From NCBI RefSeq assembly GCF_001429245.1, contig NZ_LMJE01000001.1:125186-189185 (forward strand): 64,000 nt of DNA, given 5' to 3'. Below are positions 10,260-20,668 of this stretch, one piece after another (the stretch's first letter is position 1; every line of letters begins with the position of its first letter). Source of the stretch: Rhizobium sp. Root274. GTDB lineage: Bacteria; Pseudomonadota; Alphaproteobacteria; Rhizobiales; Rhizobiaceae. The translations under genes were made by a program, and so were the position numbers. A model generated the notes under the pieces. That model had not been told where the DNA came from and did no database searches. It saw only the letters and a list, made by a program, of their open reading frames with translations.

Positions 10260-12256
10260 CAGAAGGAGCTCCCGAGCATCATCCAGGTAACAAGGGCCGC
10301 AATGCCGATCAGCATCGCGAAGGCATAGTGATAAAGGTAACCCGACTGCAGGCGCACAACGCGCTGGGTCAGGCCGCCGACAGCAGACGCAACACCGTTC
10401 GGGCCATAGGCGTCGATGGTGGCAACGTCACCCTTCTTCCACAGGAACCGACCAAGCGCCTTGGCCGAGCGGACGAAGAGGAAGTCATAGAGCTCGTCGA
10501 AATACCACTTGTTGAGGAGGAACTGGTAGAGGAGCCACTGGCTCTCTGCCAGCTTCTTCGGCATCGACGGGTTCTTGATGTACATGTACCAGGCGGTGGC
10601 GAAGCCGACGACCATGGCGACGAAGGGGCTGAGCGCCACCCAGGCCGGAACGTGATGGAATTCTTCCAGCAGTTCGTTCTCCGGCAGGGTGAACAGCGCG
10701 CCCTTCCAGAACTCCATGTATTCGTGGCCGTAGAAGAAGCCTTCGAAGACGACACCGGCAAAGACGGCGCCGATGGCGAGCAGGAAGAGCGGCAGCAGCA
10801 TCACCATCGGCGATTCATGCACGTGATGCATCACGTCTGCGGAAGCGCGCGGCTTGCCGAAGAAGGTGAGGAATATCAGGCGCCACGAGTAGAAGCTCGT
10901 GAACAGCGCGGCGATGACCAGCATCGAAAAGGCGAAGCCGGATACCGCCGAATGCGAGGCATAGGTCGCTTCGATGATGACGTCTTTGGAGAAAAAGCCA
11001 GCAAAGCCGAAAGGCGTGAACGGGATACCGACGCCGGTGATGGCGAGCGTGCCGAGCAGCATCATGTAGAAGGTCCACTTGATGTGCGGACGAAGCCCAC
11101 CCATGTGGCGCATGTCCTGCTCGCCGTCGACGGCATGGATGACCGAACCGGCGCACAAGAACAGGAGCGCCTTGAAGAAGGCATGCGTGAAGAGGTGGAA
11201 GATGGCCGCACCATAAGCGCCGACGCCGAGTGCCACGAACATGTAGCCGAGCTGCGAGCAGGTCGAATAGGCGATGACGCGCTTGATGTCGTTCTGCACC
11301 AGACCAACGGTCGCGGCGAAGAAGGCGGTGATCGCACCGACGACGGTGACCACAGTCAGAGCATCATGCGACAGTTCGAACAGCGGCGACATGCGGGCGA
11401 CGAGGAAGACACCGGCGGTCACCATGGTTGCGGCATGGATCAGAGCCGAGACCGGGGTCGGGCCTTCCATGGCGTCCGGCAGCCAGGTGTGCAGCAGGAA
11501 CTGTGCCGACTTACCCATGGCGCCCATGAAGAGCAGCAGGCAGGCGCCGGTCAGTGCGTGGCTCCGGTCGAGCTGCATGCCGAAGAGGTTGAGCACCACT
11601 TCCGGCGAACCTGCACCTTCAGCCGGCAGATAGGACTGGGCCGAGGCGAAGATCGTCTCGAAATTGATCGAGCCGAACATCACGAAGACGGCGCCGATGC
11701 CGAGGATGAAGCCAAAGTCGCCAACGCGGTTGACGATGAAGGCCTTCATGGCGGCAGCCGATGCGGACGGCTTCTTAAACCAGAAGCCGATCAGCAGATA
11801 CGAGGCCAGACCCACGCCTTCCCAGCCGAAGAACATCTGCAGCAGGTTGTCGGAGGTCACCAGCATCAGCATGGCGAAGGTGAAGAGCGAGAGATAGGCG
11901 AAGAAGCGCGGCCGATGCGGGTCGTGGTGCATGTAGCCGATCGAATAGAGGTGAACGAGGCAGGAGACCGAGTTCACGACGATCAGCATGACAGCGGTCA
12001 GCGTGTCGACGCGCAGCGCCCATTCGACATCGATGCCGCCCGACTGGATCCAGCGCAGAACGGGGACCTTGATCACTTCATGGGCTTCGTGGCTGAGCGC
12101 GACCTGGAAGAAGGCGACCCAGGACAGAAGCGCCACGATGATCATCAGACCGGTGGTCACGTATTCCGACGCCTTGGCGCCGATCTGGCGTCCAGCGAGG
12201 CCGGCGATCAGCGCGCCAAGCAGAGGAAGAAAGACAATAGCCTTGTAGATGAGCAT
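10259..12256 (-). CDS. nuoL: NADH-quinone oxidoreductase subunit L
   Basis: The largest and most distal proton-pumping subunit of complex I (665 residues). It has the antiporter core ([53 protein letters not shown]) and the long C-terminal extension that forms the lateral helix along the membrane arm, here from about residue 510 to the end ([14 protein letters not shown] is the usual family block). Lies seven bases downstream of nuoK. Confidence 0.96.
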   Translation of the reverse strand: MLIYKAIVFLPLLGALIAGLAGRQIGAKASEYVTTGLMIIVALLSWVAFFQVALSHEAHEVIKVPVLRWIQSGGIDVEWALRVDTLTAVMLIVVNSVSCLVHLYSIGYMHHDPHRPRFFAYLSLFTFAMLMLVTSDNLLQMFFGWEGVGLASYLLIGFWFKKPSASAAAMKAFIVNRVGDFGFILGIGAVFVMFGSINFETIFASAQSYLPAEGAGSPEVVLNLFGMQLDRSHALTGACLLLFMGAMGKSAQFLLHTWLPDAMEGPTPVSALIHAATMVTAGVFLVARMSPLFELSHDALTVVTVVGAITAFFAATVGLVQNDIKRVIAYSTCSQLGYMFVALGVGAYGAAIFHLFTHAFFKALLFLCAGSVIHAVDGEQDMRHMGGLRPHIKWTFYMMLLGTLAITGVGIPFTPFGFAGFFSKDVIIEATYASHSAVSGFAFSMLVIAALFTSFYSWRLIFLTFFGKPRASADVMHHVHESPMVMLLPLFLLAIGAVFAGVVFEGFFYGHEYMEFWKGALFTLPENELLEEFHHVPAWVALSPFVAMVVGFATAWYMYIKNPSMPKKLAESQWLLYQFLLNKWYFDELYDFLFVRSAKALGRFLWKKGDVATIDAYGPNGVASAVGGLTQRVVRLQSGYLYHYAFAMLIGIAALVTWMMLGSSF

Positions 12257-12263
12257 AGCCGTG

Positions 12264-12572
12264 TCAGCCCTTCATCATGTTGACGTCTTCGACGGCGATC
12301 GAGCCGCGATTACGATAGAAGACCACCAGGATGGCGAGGCCGATCGCGGCTTCCGCTGCAGCCACCGTCAGGATGAACAGCGCGAAGACCTGGCCGACAA
12401 GGTCGCCGAGGAAGTGCGAGAAGGCGATCATGTTGATGTTGACCGCGAGCAGGATCAGTTCGACCGACATCAGGATGACGATGACGTTCTTGCGGTTCAG
12501 GAAGATACCGAAGACGCCCAGGGTGAAGAGCAGTGCACTGACCGTCAGGTAGTGGGAAAGACCGATTTCCAT
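12264..12572 (-). CDS. nuoK: NADH-quinone oxidoreductase subunit K
   Basis: Small membrane subunit of complex I (102 residues, the usual length) with three membrane segments, about residues 5-25, 29-50 and 60-85. Segments 2 and 3 carry the buried Glu residues needed for proton transfer ([22 protein letters not shown]). It sits between nuoJ and nuoL, as in all nuo operons. Confidence 0.96.
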   Translation of the reverse strand: MEIGLSHYLTVSALLFTLGVFGIFLNRKNVIVILMSVELILLAVNINMIAFSHFLGDLVGQVFALFILTVAAAEAAIGLAILVVFYRNRGSIAVEDVNMMKG

Positions 12573-12601
12573 AATTTACGTTCCTTGACCTCGTGCTCGC
12601 T

Positions 12602-13216
12602 TCAGATGCCCTGGCCCGACTTGACCTTGACCACCTTGACGGCAGTTTCGGGCGTGCGGGCGACCTGGGCCGAGATGTCCTGGCGCTTGATGTTGGTGCG
12701 GTGACGCAGGGTCAGCACGATCGCGCCGATCATGGCGACGAACAGAACCAGGCCTGCGATCTGGAAGAAGAAGACATAGTCGGTGTAGAGCACGTCGCCC
12801 AAAGCCTGGGTGTTCTGGCGCTCCGTGATCGCCGGGATCGGCTGAGTGATCGCGTTCTGGGCTGCCGGGCTGATGACGCTGCCGCCGATGACGACGATCA
12901 GTTCGACCGCGACGATCAAACCGATCAGCGCGGCGACAGGCGCATGCTTTGCAGCGCCGGCACGCAGTTCGGTGAAGTCGATGTCGAGCATCATCACGAC
13001 GAAGAGGAAGAGGACCGCAACCGCGCCGACATAGACGACGAGAAGGATCATCGCCAGGAACTCAGCGCCCGTGAGCAGCAGAAGTGCCGCCGCGTTGATG
13101 AAGGTCAAAATGAGGAACAGGACCGAATGGACCGGGTTCCGTGCCGAAATCACCATGAAGGCCGAAGCCACCGCGATGAAGGCGAAGAGATAGAAAAAGA
13201 GAGCCTGAAGACCCAT
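12602..13216 (-). CDS. nuoJ: NADH-quinone oxidoreductase subunit J
   Basis: Membrane subunit of complex I (204 residues) with five membrane segments in the first 170 residues. The conserved segment 3 pattern LAMILLVVYVGAVAVLFLFV is visible; it contains the pi-bulge region used in coupling quinone reduction to proton pumping. The C-terminal 30 residues are soluble and basic. It follows nuoI after a 146-base gap, the longest gap in the operon. Confidence 0.95.
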   Translation of the reverse strand: MGLQALFFYLFAFIAVASAFMVISARNPVHSVLFLILTFINAAALLLLTGAEFLAMILLVVYVGAVAVLFLFVVMMLDIDFTELRAGAAKHAPVAALIGLIVAVELIVVIGGSVISPAAQNAITQPIPAITERQNTQALGDVLYTDYVFFFQIAGLVLFVAMIGAIVLTLRHRTNIKRQDISAQVARTPETAVKVVKVKSGQGI

Positions 13217-13271
13217 GGTGGTGCCTTTTCATCTTCCCCCGGACGTGGGCCCTGCCCCGTCGCCCGATAAG

Positions 13272-13348
13272 GCATGGCCGGTATCCCCACCGGCATGCCC
13301 GTTACAAAATCTGATTTGTCCTGGCGAAGGCGGATGTCCCGCCAGGAC
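13272..13348 (-). repeat. Two hairpins in the nuoI-nuoJ gap
   Basis: The 146 bases between nuoI and nuoJ contain two strong inverted repeats: GCATGGCCGGT / ACCGGCATGC (13272-13298, one bulged base) and GTCCTGGCG / CGCCAGGAC (13318-13326 with 13340-13348, nine perfect pairs). Neither is followed by a T run on the minus strand, so a terminator is unlikely. They could mark an mRNA processing or stability site, or be a copy of a chromosomal palindromic repeat family. Confidence 0.5.
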
Positions 13349-13362
13349 GTGATCCGGAGGGA

Positions 13363-13851
13363 TCAGCGATACGGTGCGTCGATCGCGATGTTGCGCGCGA
13401 TTTCGCGTTCCCAACGGTCGCCGTTGTCCAAGAGGCGCGCCTTGTCGAAGTAGAGCTCTTCGCGTGTCTCGGTGGCGAACTCGAAGTTCGGTCCCTCGAC
13501 GATCGCATCGACCGGGCAGGCTTCCTGACAGAAACCGCAATAGATGCACTTCACCATGTCGATATCGTAACGCACCGTGCGGCGGGTGCCGTCGTTGCGG
13601 CGCGGGCCGGCCTCGATGGTGATGGCCTGGGCAGGACAGATCGCTTCGCACAGCTTGCAGGCGATGCAGCGCTCTTCCCCGTTGGGATAGCGGCGCAGCG
13701 CATGTTCACCGCGAAAGCGCGCCGAGACCGGGCCCTTTTCGAACGGGTAGTTGATCGTCGCCTTCTGCTTGAAGAAGTAGCGCATCGACAGGAAAAACGC
13801 GCCGACGAACTCCTTGAGGAAGAGCGAATTGATAGCCTGTGCAATTGCCAT
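13363..13851 (-). CDS. nuoI: NADH-quinone oxidoreductase subunit I
   Basis: Peripheral-arm subunit of complex I carrying two [4Fe-4S] clusters (N6a and N6b) on the electron path to quinone. The two ligand sets are [12 protein letters not shown] and [16 protein letters not shown]. The start is taken at ATG 13851, which has GGAG eight bases upstream and gives 162 residues, the usual length; a TTG four codons earlier would overlap that ribosome binding site. Confidence 0.96.
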   Translation of the reverse strand: MAIAQAINSLFLKEFVGAFFLSMRYFFKQKATINYPFEKGPVSARFRGEHALRRYPNGEERCIACKLCEAICPAQAITIEAGPRRNDGTRRTVRYDIDMVKCIYCGFCQEACPVDAIVEGPNFEFATETREELYFDKARLLDNGDRWEREIARNIAIDAPYR

Positions 13852-13890
13852 CTTATTCTCCAATGCAGCTGAGGTTGCGATCGGGCGTCA

Positions 13891-14934
13891 TCACGCCCAA
13901 CCCATCAGCTTCAGCACGAATGCGGTAATGACCACCATGGCGAGCGAGAGCGGAAGGAAGACCTTCCAGCCGAGACGCATCAACTGGTCATAGCGGTAGC
14001 GCGGGACGAACGCCTTCACCATCGCGAAGAGGAAGAAGACGAAGCCGGCCTTGAGAACGAACCAGATGAAGCCCGGCACCCAGTTCAGGATGGCGATATC
14101 CACCGGCGGCAGCCAGCCTCCAAGGAAGAGGATGGTGGTGAGCGAGCACATCAGAACGATCGCTGCATACTCGCCAAGCATGAACATCATGTACGGCGTG
14201 GAGCCATACTCGACCATGAAGCCGGCAACGAGTTCGGATTCCGCTTCCGGCAGATCGAAGGGCGGACGGTTGGTTTCTGCCAATGCCGAGATGAAGAAGA
14301 CCACGAACATCGGGAAGAGTGCCAGCCAATGCCAGTCAAGGAAGGAGGCCGGCAGGCCGAGACGTGTTCCCAGACCATCGGTCTGCGCCATGACGATGTC
14401 CGACAGGTTCAACGAGCCGACGCAGAGCAAGACGGTGACGATGATGAAGCCCATCGAGACTTCGTAGGACACCATCTGGGCCGCAGAGCGCAGCGCACCG
14501 AGGAAGGGATACTTCGAGTTCGAAGCCCAGCCACCCATGATGATCCCGTAGACTTCGAGCGACGAGACGGCGAAGACGAAGAGGATGCCGACATTGATGT
14601 TGGCGATCACCCATCCGGCATTGACCGGGATGACGGCCCAGGTGGCGAGCGCCAGAGTTACGGCAACCAGAGGCGCCAGTAGGAAGACGCCCTTGTTGGC
14701 GCCGGCCGGGATAATCGGCTCCTTGAAGACGAACTTCAACAGGTCGGCGAAGGACTGGAACAGACCCCAGGGACCGACGACGTTCGGACCACGGCGCAGC
14801 TGGACAGCCGCCCAGATCTTGCGGTCGGCCAGAAGGATATAGGCAATGAACACCAGAAGGCAGACGAGCAGAAGCAGCGACTGACCGACGATGATGGCCG
14901 CAGGCCAAACATAGGTGGAAACGAAATTATCCAT
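13891..14934 (-). CDS. nuoH: NADH-quinone oxidoreductase subunit H
   Basis: Membrane subunit of complex I (347 residues, about eight membrane segments) that forms the quinone chamber at the junction with the peripheral arm. Conserved stretches seen are ERK-like [31 protein letters not shown], and the acidic loop [20 protein letters not shown] that is the hallmark of the family. Its ATG lies 12 bases after the stop of nuoG. Confidence 0.96.
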   Translation of the reverse strand: MDNFVSTYVWPAAIIVGQSLLLLVCLLVFIAYILLADRKIWAAVQLRRGPNVVGPWGLFQSFADLLKFVFKEPIIPAGANKGVFLLAPLVAVTLALATWAVIPVNAGWVIANINVGILFVFAVSSLEVYGIIMGGWASNSKYPFLGALRSAAQMVSYEVSMGFIIVTVLLCVGSLNLSDIVMAQTDGLGTRLGLPASFLDWHWLALFPMFVVFFISALAETNRPPFDLPEAESELVAGFMVEYGSTPYMMFMLGEYAAIVLMCSLTTILFLGGWLPPVDIAILNWVPGFIWFVLKAGFVFFLFAMVKAFVPRYRYDQLMRLGWKVFLPLSLAMVVITAFVLKLMGWA

Positions 14935-14946
14935 GGTCTCCTGCCC

Positions 14947-17028
14947 TTACTCTGCCGCTGCCTTGAAATTGTTGCGGGCCAATGCGGAGCATTCGGCCAT
15001 GACGGCCGAAGCACGCGCGATCGGGTTCGTCAAATAGAAGTCTTTGACCGGCGACGCAAACACAGACTTGCCCAACTTGCCCGGTTTTTTCGCCAGTGCA
15101 GCAATATCTGCAACCGCACCCGGTGCAACCTCATCGATTTCGCCGAAATGCGGGAAGGCTTCGTAGAGCTTCACGCGCAGCTGGGCGAGCGAATCAAAGG
15201 GCAGCTTCTTGCCGAGCACGTCCGAAAGTGCGCGCAGAATCGCCCAGTCTTCGCGGGCCTCGCCCGGCGCGAAGCCGGCACGGTTGCCCATCTGGACGCG
15301 GCCTTCGGTGTTGACCCAGGTGCCCGACTTCTCGGTATAGGTCGCGCCCGGCAGGATCACGTCGGCATAATGCGCGCCGTTGTCGCCATGGCTGCCGATA
15401 TAGACGACGCACTTGGCGGTCTTGGCGGAGAAGTCGAGTTCGTCGGCGCCGAGCAGGAAGACGACGTCGAGCGACGACAGCATCTGGCCGGCAGCAACAG
15501 CCCCCTGCCCCGGCACAAAGCCGAGATCGAGTGCGCCAACGCGCGATGCAGCCGTGTGAAGAACGGAGAAGCCGTTCCACTCGTCGGTCAGCGCGCCAAC
15601 ATCCTGAGCAAGCTTGGCAGCATTGGCGAGGACGGCCGCACCGTCAGCGCCGGAAAGCGCACCCTGGCCGATGATGATCAGCGGGTTCTTGGCAGCCTTC
15701 AGCGTTTCGGCGAAGCTGTTCTTGCCGGAGACGAGATCCGAGAGCGTCTCGGTTCCTGCGCCCAGGTAGTCATAGGGATAACGAAGATCGCCGCCTTCGC
15801 CAATCAGGGCGATCGGCAGGCCACCACGGCGCCAGCGCTTGCGAATGCGGGCATTGAGAACGGCCGCCTCGTAACGCGGGTTGGCGCCGACGATCAGGAT
15901 CGCATCGGCAGCTTCGATGCCTTCGATGCTGGTATTGAAGAGATAGGTCGAGCGGCCGAGCGACGGATCAAGTGCCGTCCCATCCTGGCGACAGTCGGTA
16001 TTCGAAGAGCCGAGCGCGTTGACGAGCGTCTTCAGCGCGAAGATTTCCTCGACGGAAGCGAGATCGCCGGCGACGGCACCGATCTTGTCGCCAGAGGTAG
16101 AGGCAACGGCTGACTTGATCGCGGCAAAGGCTTCCGCCCAGCTCGCGGGCTGCAGACGTCCGTCCTTCTTCACATAGGGGCGGTCGAGACGCTGGGTCTT
16201 CAGGCCATCCCAGATGAAGCGGGTCTTGTCGGAGATCCACTCTTCGTTGATCTGTTCATTGACGCGCGGCATGATGCGCATGACTTCGCGGCCACGCGTG
16301 TCGACACGGATGGCGGAACCGAGCGCGTCCATGACGTCGATCGATTCGGTCTTCCCCAGTTCCCACGGACGAGCGGTGAAGGCAAAGGGCTTGGAGGTCA
16401 GCGCACCGACCGGGCAGAGGTCGACAACATTGCCCTGCAGCTCAGAGGTCATCGCCTGCTCGAGATAGGTCGTGATCTCGGCGTCTTCCCCACGGCCGAT
16501 CAGGCCGAGCTCGGCAATGCCTGCGACTTCGGTGGTGAAGCGGACGCAGCGCGTGCAGTGAATGCAGCGGTTCATCACGGTCTTGACCAGCGGTCCGATA
16601 TACTTGTCTTCGACGGCGCGCTTGTTCTCGGTGTAGCGCGAACTGTCGATCCCGAAGGCCATGGCCTGGTCCTGAAGGTCGCATTCGCCGCCCTGGTCGC
16701 AGATCGGGCAATCCAGCGGATGGTTGATCAGCAGGAATTCCATCACGCCTTCGCGGGCCTTCTTGACCATCGGCGTGTTGGTGAAGACTTCCGGAAGTTC
16801 ACCGTTCGGGCCGCCGCGCACGTCGCGCACGCCCATGGCGCAGGAGGCTGCCGGCTTTGGCGGGCCACCCTTCACTTCGACCAGGCACATCCGGCAATTG
16901 CCGGCAACCGACAGTCGTTCATGGAAACAAAAGCGCGGGACTTCGGCGCCGGCTTCCTCGCACGCCTGCAACAGCGTGAAATGATCCGGAACCTCGATCT
17001 CTTTACCGTCGACCTTCAGCTTTGCCAT
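14947..17028 (-). CDS. nuoG: NADH-quinone oxidoreductase subunit G
   Basis: Iron-sulfur subunit of the NADH-oxidising arm of complex I (693 residues). The N terminus is ferredoxin-like with a [2Fe-2S] set ([15 protein letters not shown], then CAMG), followed by the His/Cys set for cluster N5 ([14 protein letters not shown]) and a [4Fe-4S] set (CIHCTRC ... CPVGAL). The rest is a molybdopterin-oxidoreductase fold without cofactor. Length matches the alphaproteobacterial/mitochondrial form, not the longer E. coli one. Confidence 0.96.
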   Translation of the reverse strand: MAKLKVDGKEIEVPDHFTLLQACEEAGAEVPRFCFHERLSVAGNCRMCLVEVKGGPPKPAASCAMGVRDVRGGPNGELPEVFTNTPMVKKAREGVMEFLLINHPLDCPICDQGGECDLQDQAMAFGIDSSRYTENKRAVEDKYIGPLVKTVMNRCIHCTRCVRFTTEVAGIAELGLIGRGEDAEITTYLEQAMTSELQGNVVDLCPVGALTSKPFAFTARPWELGKTESIDVMDALGSAIRVDTRGREVMRIMPRVNEQINEEWISDKTRFIWDGLKTQRLDRPYVKKDGRLQPASWAEAFAAIKSAVASTSGDKIGAVAGDLASVEEIFALKTLVNALGSSNTDCRQDGTALDPSLGRSTYLFNTSIEGIEAADAILIVGANPRYEAAVLNARIRKRWRRGGLPIALIGEGGDLRYPYDYLGAGTETLSDLVSGKNSFAETLKAAKNPLIIIGQGALSGADGAAVLANAAKLAQDVGALTDEWNGFSVLHTAASRVGALDLGFVPGQGAVAAGQMLSSLDVVFLLGADELDFSAKTAKCVVYIGSHGDNGAHYADVILPGATYTEKSGTWVNTEGRVQMGNRAGFAPGEAREDWAILRALSDVLGKKLPFDSLAQLRVKLYEAFPHFGEIDEVAPGAVADIAALAKKPGKLGKSVFASPVKDFYLTNPIARASAVMAECSALARNNFKAAAE

Positions 17029-17165
17029 ATTCGCCTTCCTGCCTCACGCTTTCGCGCATCTCCGGATGCCTTTCGGCTCCCACCGGCGACCTGCCACTTC
17101 TTGGCGCGTCGCCCGTTCATTTCCCTCAAGTCCGGCACGCGCCCCAGCGCCGCCGAACCGTAAAT

Positions 17166-17942
17166 TCACTTGCCGGTGCGGACCTTGCCACCGAGCAGAC
17201 GTTTCGCCTGACCGGTCCAATCATCCCGCAGCGTCCGTCCGTCCAGCCCGAGCTCACTGTCGAGTGCGGCGAGCGCTTCCGGTTCCAGCTCTGCGATCTG
17301 CTGAAAGCCGGAGATCCCCCTGCCCTTCAGCATCTGTTCCAACTTCGGCCCGATGCCGTCGATCCGCTTCAGGTCGTCGGCCTTGCCAGCCTTGCGGGCC
17401 GGCGCTGCCTTGACCGTCTTCTCCGGCGTCTCTGCCTTGGCAACCTTGACCGCCTTTGTTGCGATCTTTTCTGCCGGGCGTTCCTCCGTCTTTGTCTTCG
17501 CAGCAGCCTTCGCCACCGGCTTTGACACTTCGGGCTTGGCCTTTGCTTCCGCCTTCGCACCGAGCTTCGGCTGCGCCTTCACCGGGTTAGCCTTTGCCAC
17601 CCTCGGCTTCGCCGCCGCCGGAGCGGCCTTCATTGGTTCGGTCACCACATCCGGTGTTAGGACCGGCTCTGGCTGCGGGGCCGGCTCTTTCACGGCACTC
17701 GCTTCCTTCGCCTTGCGCTCGTCTTCCAGCTGCCGCGCCAAATCTCCGGTCAGTTGCATGGCCCCCTGCAGGGAGCCGAGAAAAAACCGGCTCATCTGGG
17801 CTGCCATGCCGAAGCCGAAGGCCGTGGCAGCGGCCAGAGCGGCCGCAGGGTTCATCAAAGGATCGCTCGCGTCGGACACAGGAGGCACGTCAGCCGGATC
17901 GCCCGGCCGGCCCTTCCCGTCATTGTCCGAACCGCTCGCCAT
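17166..17942 (-). CDS. Helix-hairpin-helix protein inserted in the nuo operon
   Basis: A 258-residue protein between nuoG and nuoF, not a core complex I subunit. It has an N-terminal hydrophilic stretch, a hydrophobic Ala-rich segment (about residues 30-50), a low-complexity Lys/Ala/Pro linker (about 75-185) and a C-terminal helix-hairpin-helix module (about 189-255, GIGPKLEQMLKGRGI then RDDWTGQAKRLLGG). This module is 32/64 identical, without gaps, to the tail of NuoE in the same operon. Function unknown; a role in assembly or stability of the NADH-dehydrogenase arm is a guess from the context. Confidence 0.85.
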   Translation of the reverse strand: MASGSDNDGKGRPGDPADVPPVSDASDPLMNPAAALAAATAFGFGMAAQMSRFFLGSLQGAMQLTGDLARQLEDERKAKEASAVKEPAPQPEPVLTPDVVTEPMKAAPAAAKPRVAKANPVKAQPKLGAKAEAKAKPEVSKPVAKAAAKTKTEERPAEKIATKAVKVAKAETPEKTVKAAPARKAGKADDLKRIDGIGPKLEQMLKGRGISGFQQIAELEPEALAALDSELGLDGRTLRDDWTGQAKRLLGGKVRTGK

Positions 17943-17954
17943 TCCTATCGGTCC

Positions 17955-19259
17955 TTATTCCGCCGCTTCCATGACCACGCCGTGGGCGATTGCATTGCGG
18001 GTGTACTGGTCGATACGCGCTTCGATTTCCGGACGGAAGTTGCGGATCAGGCCCTGGATCGGCCAGGCAGCTGCGTCACCCAGAGCACAGATCGTATGGC
18101 CTTCCACCTGCTTCGAAACCTGCAGCAGCATGTCGATCTCGCGCTTCTGGGCATTGCCCTTCACCATGCGTTCGACCACGCGCATCATCCAGCCGGTGCC
18201 TTCGCGGCACGGCGTGCACTGGCCGCAGCTCTCATGCTTGAAGAAGGCCGCGATGCGCCAGATCGCCTTGATGATGTCGGTCGACTTGTCCATGACGATC
18301 ATGCCGCCGGTGCCGAAGGACGACTTCACTTCTCGCATGCCGTCGAAGTCCATGATCGCATCGGCCATGTCTTCGCCCTTGACGACCGGGCAGGATGCGC
18401 CGCCCGGGATGACCGCGAGGAGGTTATCCCAGCCGCCACGAATACCGCCGCAATGGGTTTCGATGATTTCGCGGAAGGTCAGGCCCATAGTTTCTTCAAA
18501 TGTGCAGGGCTTGTTGACGTGGCCGGAGACCATGAACAGCTTTGTGCCGACATTGTTCGGACGGCCAAACGACGAGAACCAGGCACCGCCGCGACGCAGG
18601 ATGGTCGGGGCAACGGCGATCGATTCGACGTTGTTGACCGTGGTAGGGCAGCCGTAGAGGCCCATGTTCGCCGGGAACGGGGGCTTCAGGCGCGGCTGGC
18701 CCTTCTTGCCCTCGAGGCTTTCGAGCAGTGCCGTCTCTTCGCCGCAGATGTAAGCGCCGGCGCCGTGATGGACGTAGACGTCGAAATCCCAGCCGCACTT
18801 GTTGTTGGTGCCGAGAAGGCCAGCGTCATAGCATTCGTCGATCGCGCGCTGCAGTTCTTCGCGCTCGCGCATATATTCGCCGCGCACATAGATATAGGCC
18901 GTGTTGGCGCCCATGGCGAAACCGGCGATGACGCAGCCTTCGATCAGCGTGTGCGGATCGTGGCGCATGATCTCGCGGTCCTTGCAGGTGCCGGGTTCCG
19001 ACTCGTCGGCATTGACGACGAGGTAGTGCGGGCGACCGTCCGATTCCTTCGGCATGAAGGACCACTTGAGACCGGTCGGGAAGCCGGCACCACCACGACC
19101 ACGAAGGCCGGACGCCTTCATCTCGTTGATGATCCAGTCCCGGCCCTTTTCGATGATCTGCTTGGTACCGTCCCAATGACCGCGCGACATCGCCCCCTTC
19201 AGGGACTTGTCCTTGAGGCCATAGATATTGGTAAAGATGCGATCCTGATCCTTCAACAT
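17955..19259 (-). CDS. nuoF: NADH-quinone oxidoreductase subunit F
   Basis: NADH- and FMN-binding subunit of complex I (434 residues). It shows the glycine-rich nucleotide motif [12 protein letters not shown] (about residues 65-76), the FMN region around [13 protein letters not shown], and the cluster N3 ligands [14 protein letters not shown] plus a later Cys in [14 protein letters not shown]. Length and motifs are complete. Spaced 12 bases from the helix-hairpin-helix gene and 11 from nuoE. Confidence 0.97.
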   Translation of the reverse strand: MLKDQDRIFTNIYGLKDKSLKGAMSRGHWDGTKQIIEKGRDWIINEMKASGLRGRGGAGFPTGLKWSFMPKESDGRPHYLVVNADESEPGTCKDREIMRHDPHTLIEGCVIAGFAMGANTAYIYVRGEYMREREELQRAIDECYDAGLLGTNNKCGWDFDVYVHHGAGAYICGEETALLESLEGKKGQPRLKPPFPANMGLYGCPTTVNNVESIAVAPTILRRGGAWFSSFGRPNNVGTKLFMVSGHVNKPCTFEETMGLTFREIIETHCGGIRGGWDNLLAVIPGGASCPVVKGEDMADAIMDFDGMREVKSSFGTGGMIVMDKSTDIIKAIWRIAAFFKHESCGQCTPCREGTGWMMRVVERMVKGNAQKREIDMLLQVSKQVEGHTICALGDAAAWPIQGLIRNFRPEIEARIDQYTRNAIAHGVVMEAAE

Positions 19260-19270
19260 ATCCTAACCCC

Positions 19271-20404
19271 TTAACGCGGCTTCTTGCCGAAGACCTTGAT
19301 GTATTCCGCTTCGCCGCCCTTGGCGAGCGCCTTGGCCTGCTTGACCCAGTCGTCCCGCTCGATGCGGCCGGAGAACTTGAGGTAGCTATCGACCCATTCG
19401 CGCTCCGCCTTCTTCCACTTGGCGATCTGCTCGAAGGTGTAGATGCCGAGGCCGTTCAGCGTGGCTTCGATCTTCGGACCGACGCCCGAGATCATTTTCA
19501 GGTCGTCGGGCGTTGCCGGACGTTCAATACCCGCCGGACGGTTCTTCTCATCCAGGGTTACGGCGGAAGATGCGACCGGGGCGGCAGCCGTTTCCTTTAC
19601 AGGGCGCGCCGTATCGGCAGCATCGCCCTTCACCTTGAGGTTTTCAGCAGCACCCTTCTTGTCGGTCGCAGGCGTCTTCAGCTTCGGATCCGTGACCGGC
19701 GTATCGGTGACCGGACGACCTGCATTGGCCGGCGGCACCGAGGCCTCTGCGGCGGCAGCCGGAGCCGGCGCATCTGCAAAGCGGATCGGCTCGATGGCGT
19801 CGGTGAGCGTGACAGGACCACCGACCGGGGCGGAGAAAATACGATCAACCTGCGGACCCGGCTTGATGTCGGAGCCCTTGCCTGCGGCGAAACGATCGAT
19901 GATGTGCTCGAGCTGGGTCGGCGTCAGATCTTCATAGGCGTCCTTGAAAATCATGACCATCGGTGCGTTGACGCAGGCGCCCTGACACTCGACCTCTTCC
20001 CAGGACAACGTACCGTCGGCATTCTGATGCAGCGGTTCCGGATGGATCTTCGACTTGCAGACATGGATCAGATCTTCCGCGCCGCGCAGCATGCAGGGCG
20101 TGGTACCGCAGACCTGGATATGGGCGCGGGTGCCGATCGGCTTCAGCTGGAACTGGGTGTAGAAGGTCGCGACCTCAAGGACGCGGATGAAGGGCATGTC
20201 GAGCATTTCGCCGACATACTCGATCGCTGCCTTGGTGACCCAGCCCTCCTGCTCCTGCGCGCGCATCAACAGCGGAATGACCGCCGATTGCTGACGGCCC
20301 GCCGGATACTTGCGGATGGTGGCCTCAGCCCAGGCGATGTTTTCCGCATTGAAGGAAAACGCTGCGGGCTGGAATTGCTCTTCGGCTAGTCGACGAACGG
20401 ACAT
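19271..20404 (-). CDS. nuoE: NADH-quinone oxidoreductase subunit E with helix-hairpin-helix tail
   Basis: Carries the [2Fe-2S] cluster N1a of complex I; ligands are CGTTPC and CQGAC in the first 150 residues (thioredoxin-like domain). At 377 residues it is about twice the length of the E. coli protein: after residue 210 comes a Pro/Ala/Thr-rich linker, then a helix-hairpin-helix module (about 300-365, [15 protein letters not shown] and [14 protein letters not shown]). The same module ends the separate protein at 17166-17942. Such tails are common in rhizobial NuoE; their role is unknown. Confidence 0.95.
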   Translation of the reverse strand: MSVRRLAEEQFQPAAFSFNAENIAWAEATIRKYPAGRQQSAVIPLLMRAQEQEGWVTKAAIEYVGEMLDMPFIRVLEVATFYTQFQLKPIGTRAHIQVCGTTPCMLRGAEDLIHVCKSKIHPEPLHQNADGTLSWEEVECQGACVNAPMVMIFKDAYEDLTPTQLEHIIDRFAAGKGSDIKPGPQVDRIFSAPVGGPVTLTDAIEPIRFADAPAPAAAAEASVPPANAGRPVTDTPVTDPKLKTPATDKKGAAENLKVKGDAADTARPVKETAAAPVASSAVTLDEKNRPAGIERPATPDDLKMISGVGPKIEATLNGLGIYTFEQIAKWKKAEREWVDSYLKFSGRIERDDWVKQAKALAKGGEAEYIKVFGKKPR

Positions 20405-20422
20405 ACTTCCTCACGCCTTGTC

Positions 20423-20668
20423 TCAGTTTATGGAACCACACCGCGTATTCGTCACATTGGCGAATTCGCAGGCATAGGCCGACTTGTCTTTCTGCAGAAA
20501 CACGAAGAGTTTCGATCCCGTCCAGGACGAACTCTTGATTTCGTAGCCCTGCTCGATCAGCTTGGCCATCGACACGGTCGCCTTCGTCGAAACGGCGTCA
20601 TTGTCCTGCGCCCCCACGGAAGTGGCGGCGGTGAGACAGAGCACGGTTGCGGCGAAAGCTCTCAACAT
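20423..20668 (-). CDS. Small secreted protein between nuoD and nuoE
   Basis: An 81-residue protein with a clear signal peptide ([20 protein letters not shown], cleavage expected before Gln21). The mature part is about 60 residues with the segment IKSSSWTGSKLFVFLQKDKSAYACEF (first 20 residues diagnostic), and two Cys near the C terminus that could form a disulfide. The start ATG shares one base with the nuoD stop (TGATG), giving tight translational coupling. It is not a known complex I subunit; I do not recognise a characterised family. Confidence 0.78.
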   Translation of the reverse strand: MLRAFAATVLCLTAATSVGAQDNDAVSTKATVSMAKLIEQGYEIKSSSWTGSKLFVFLQKDKSAYACEFANVTNTRCGSIN

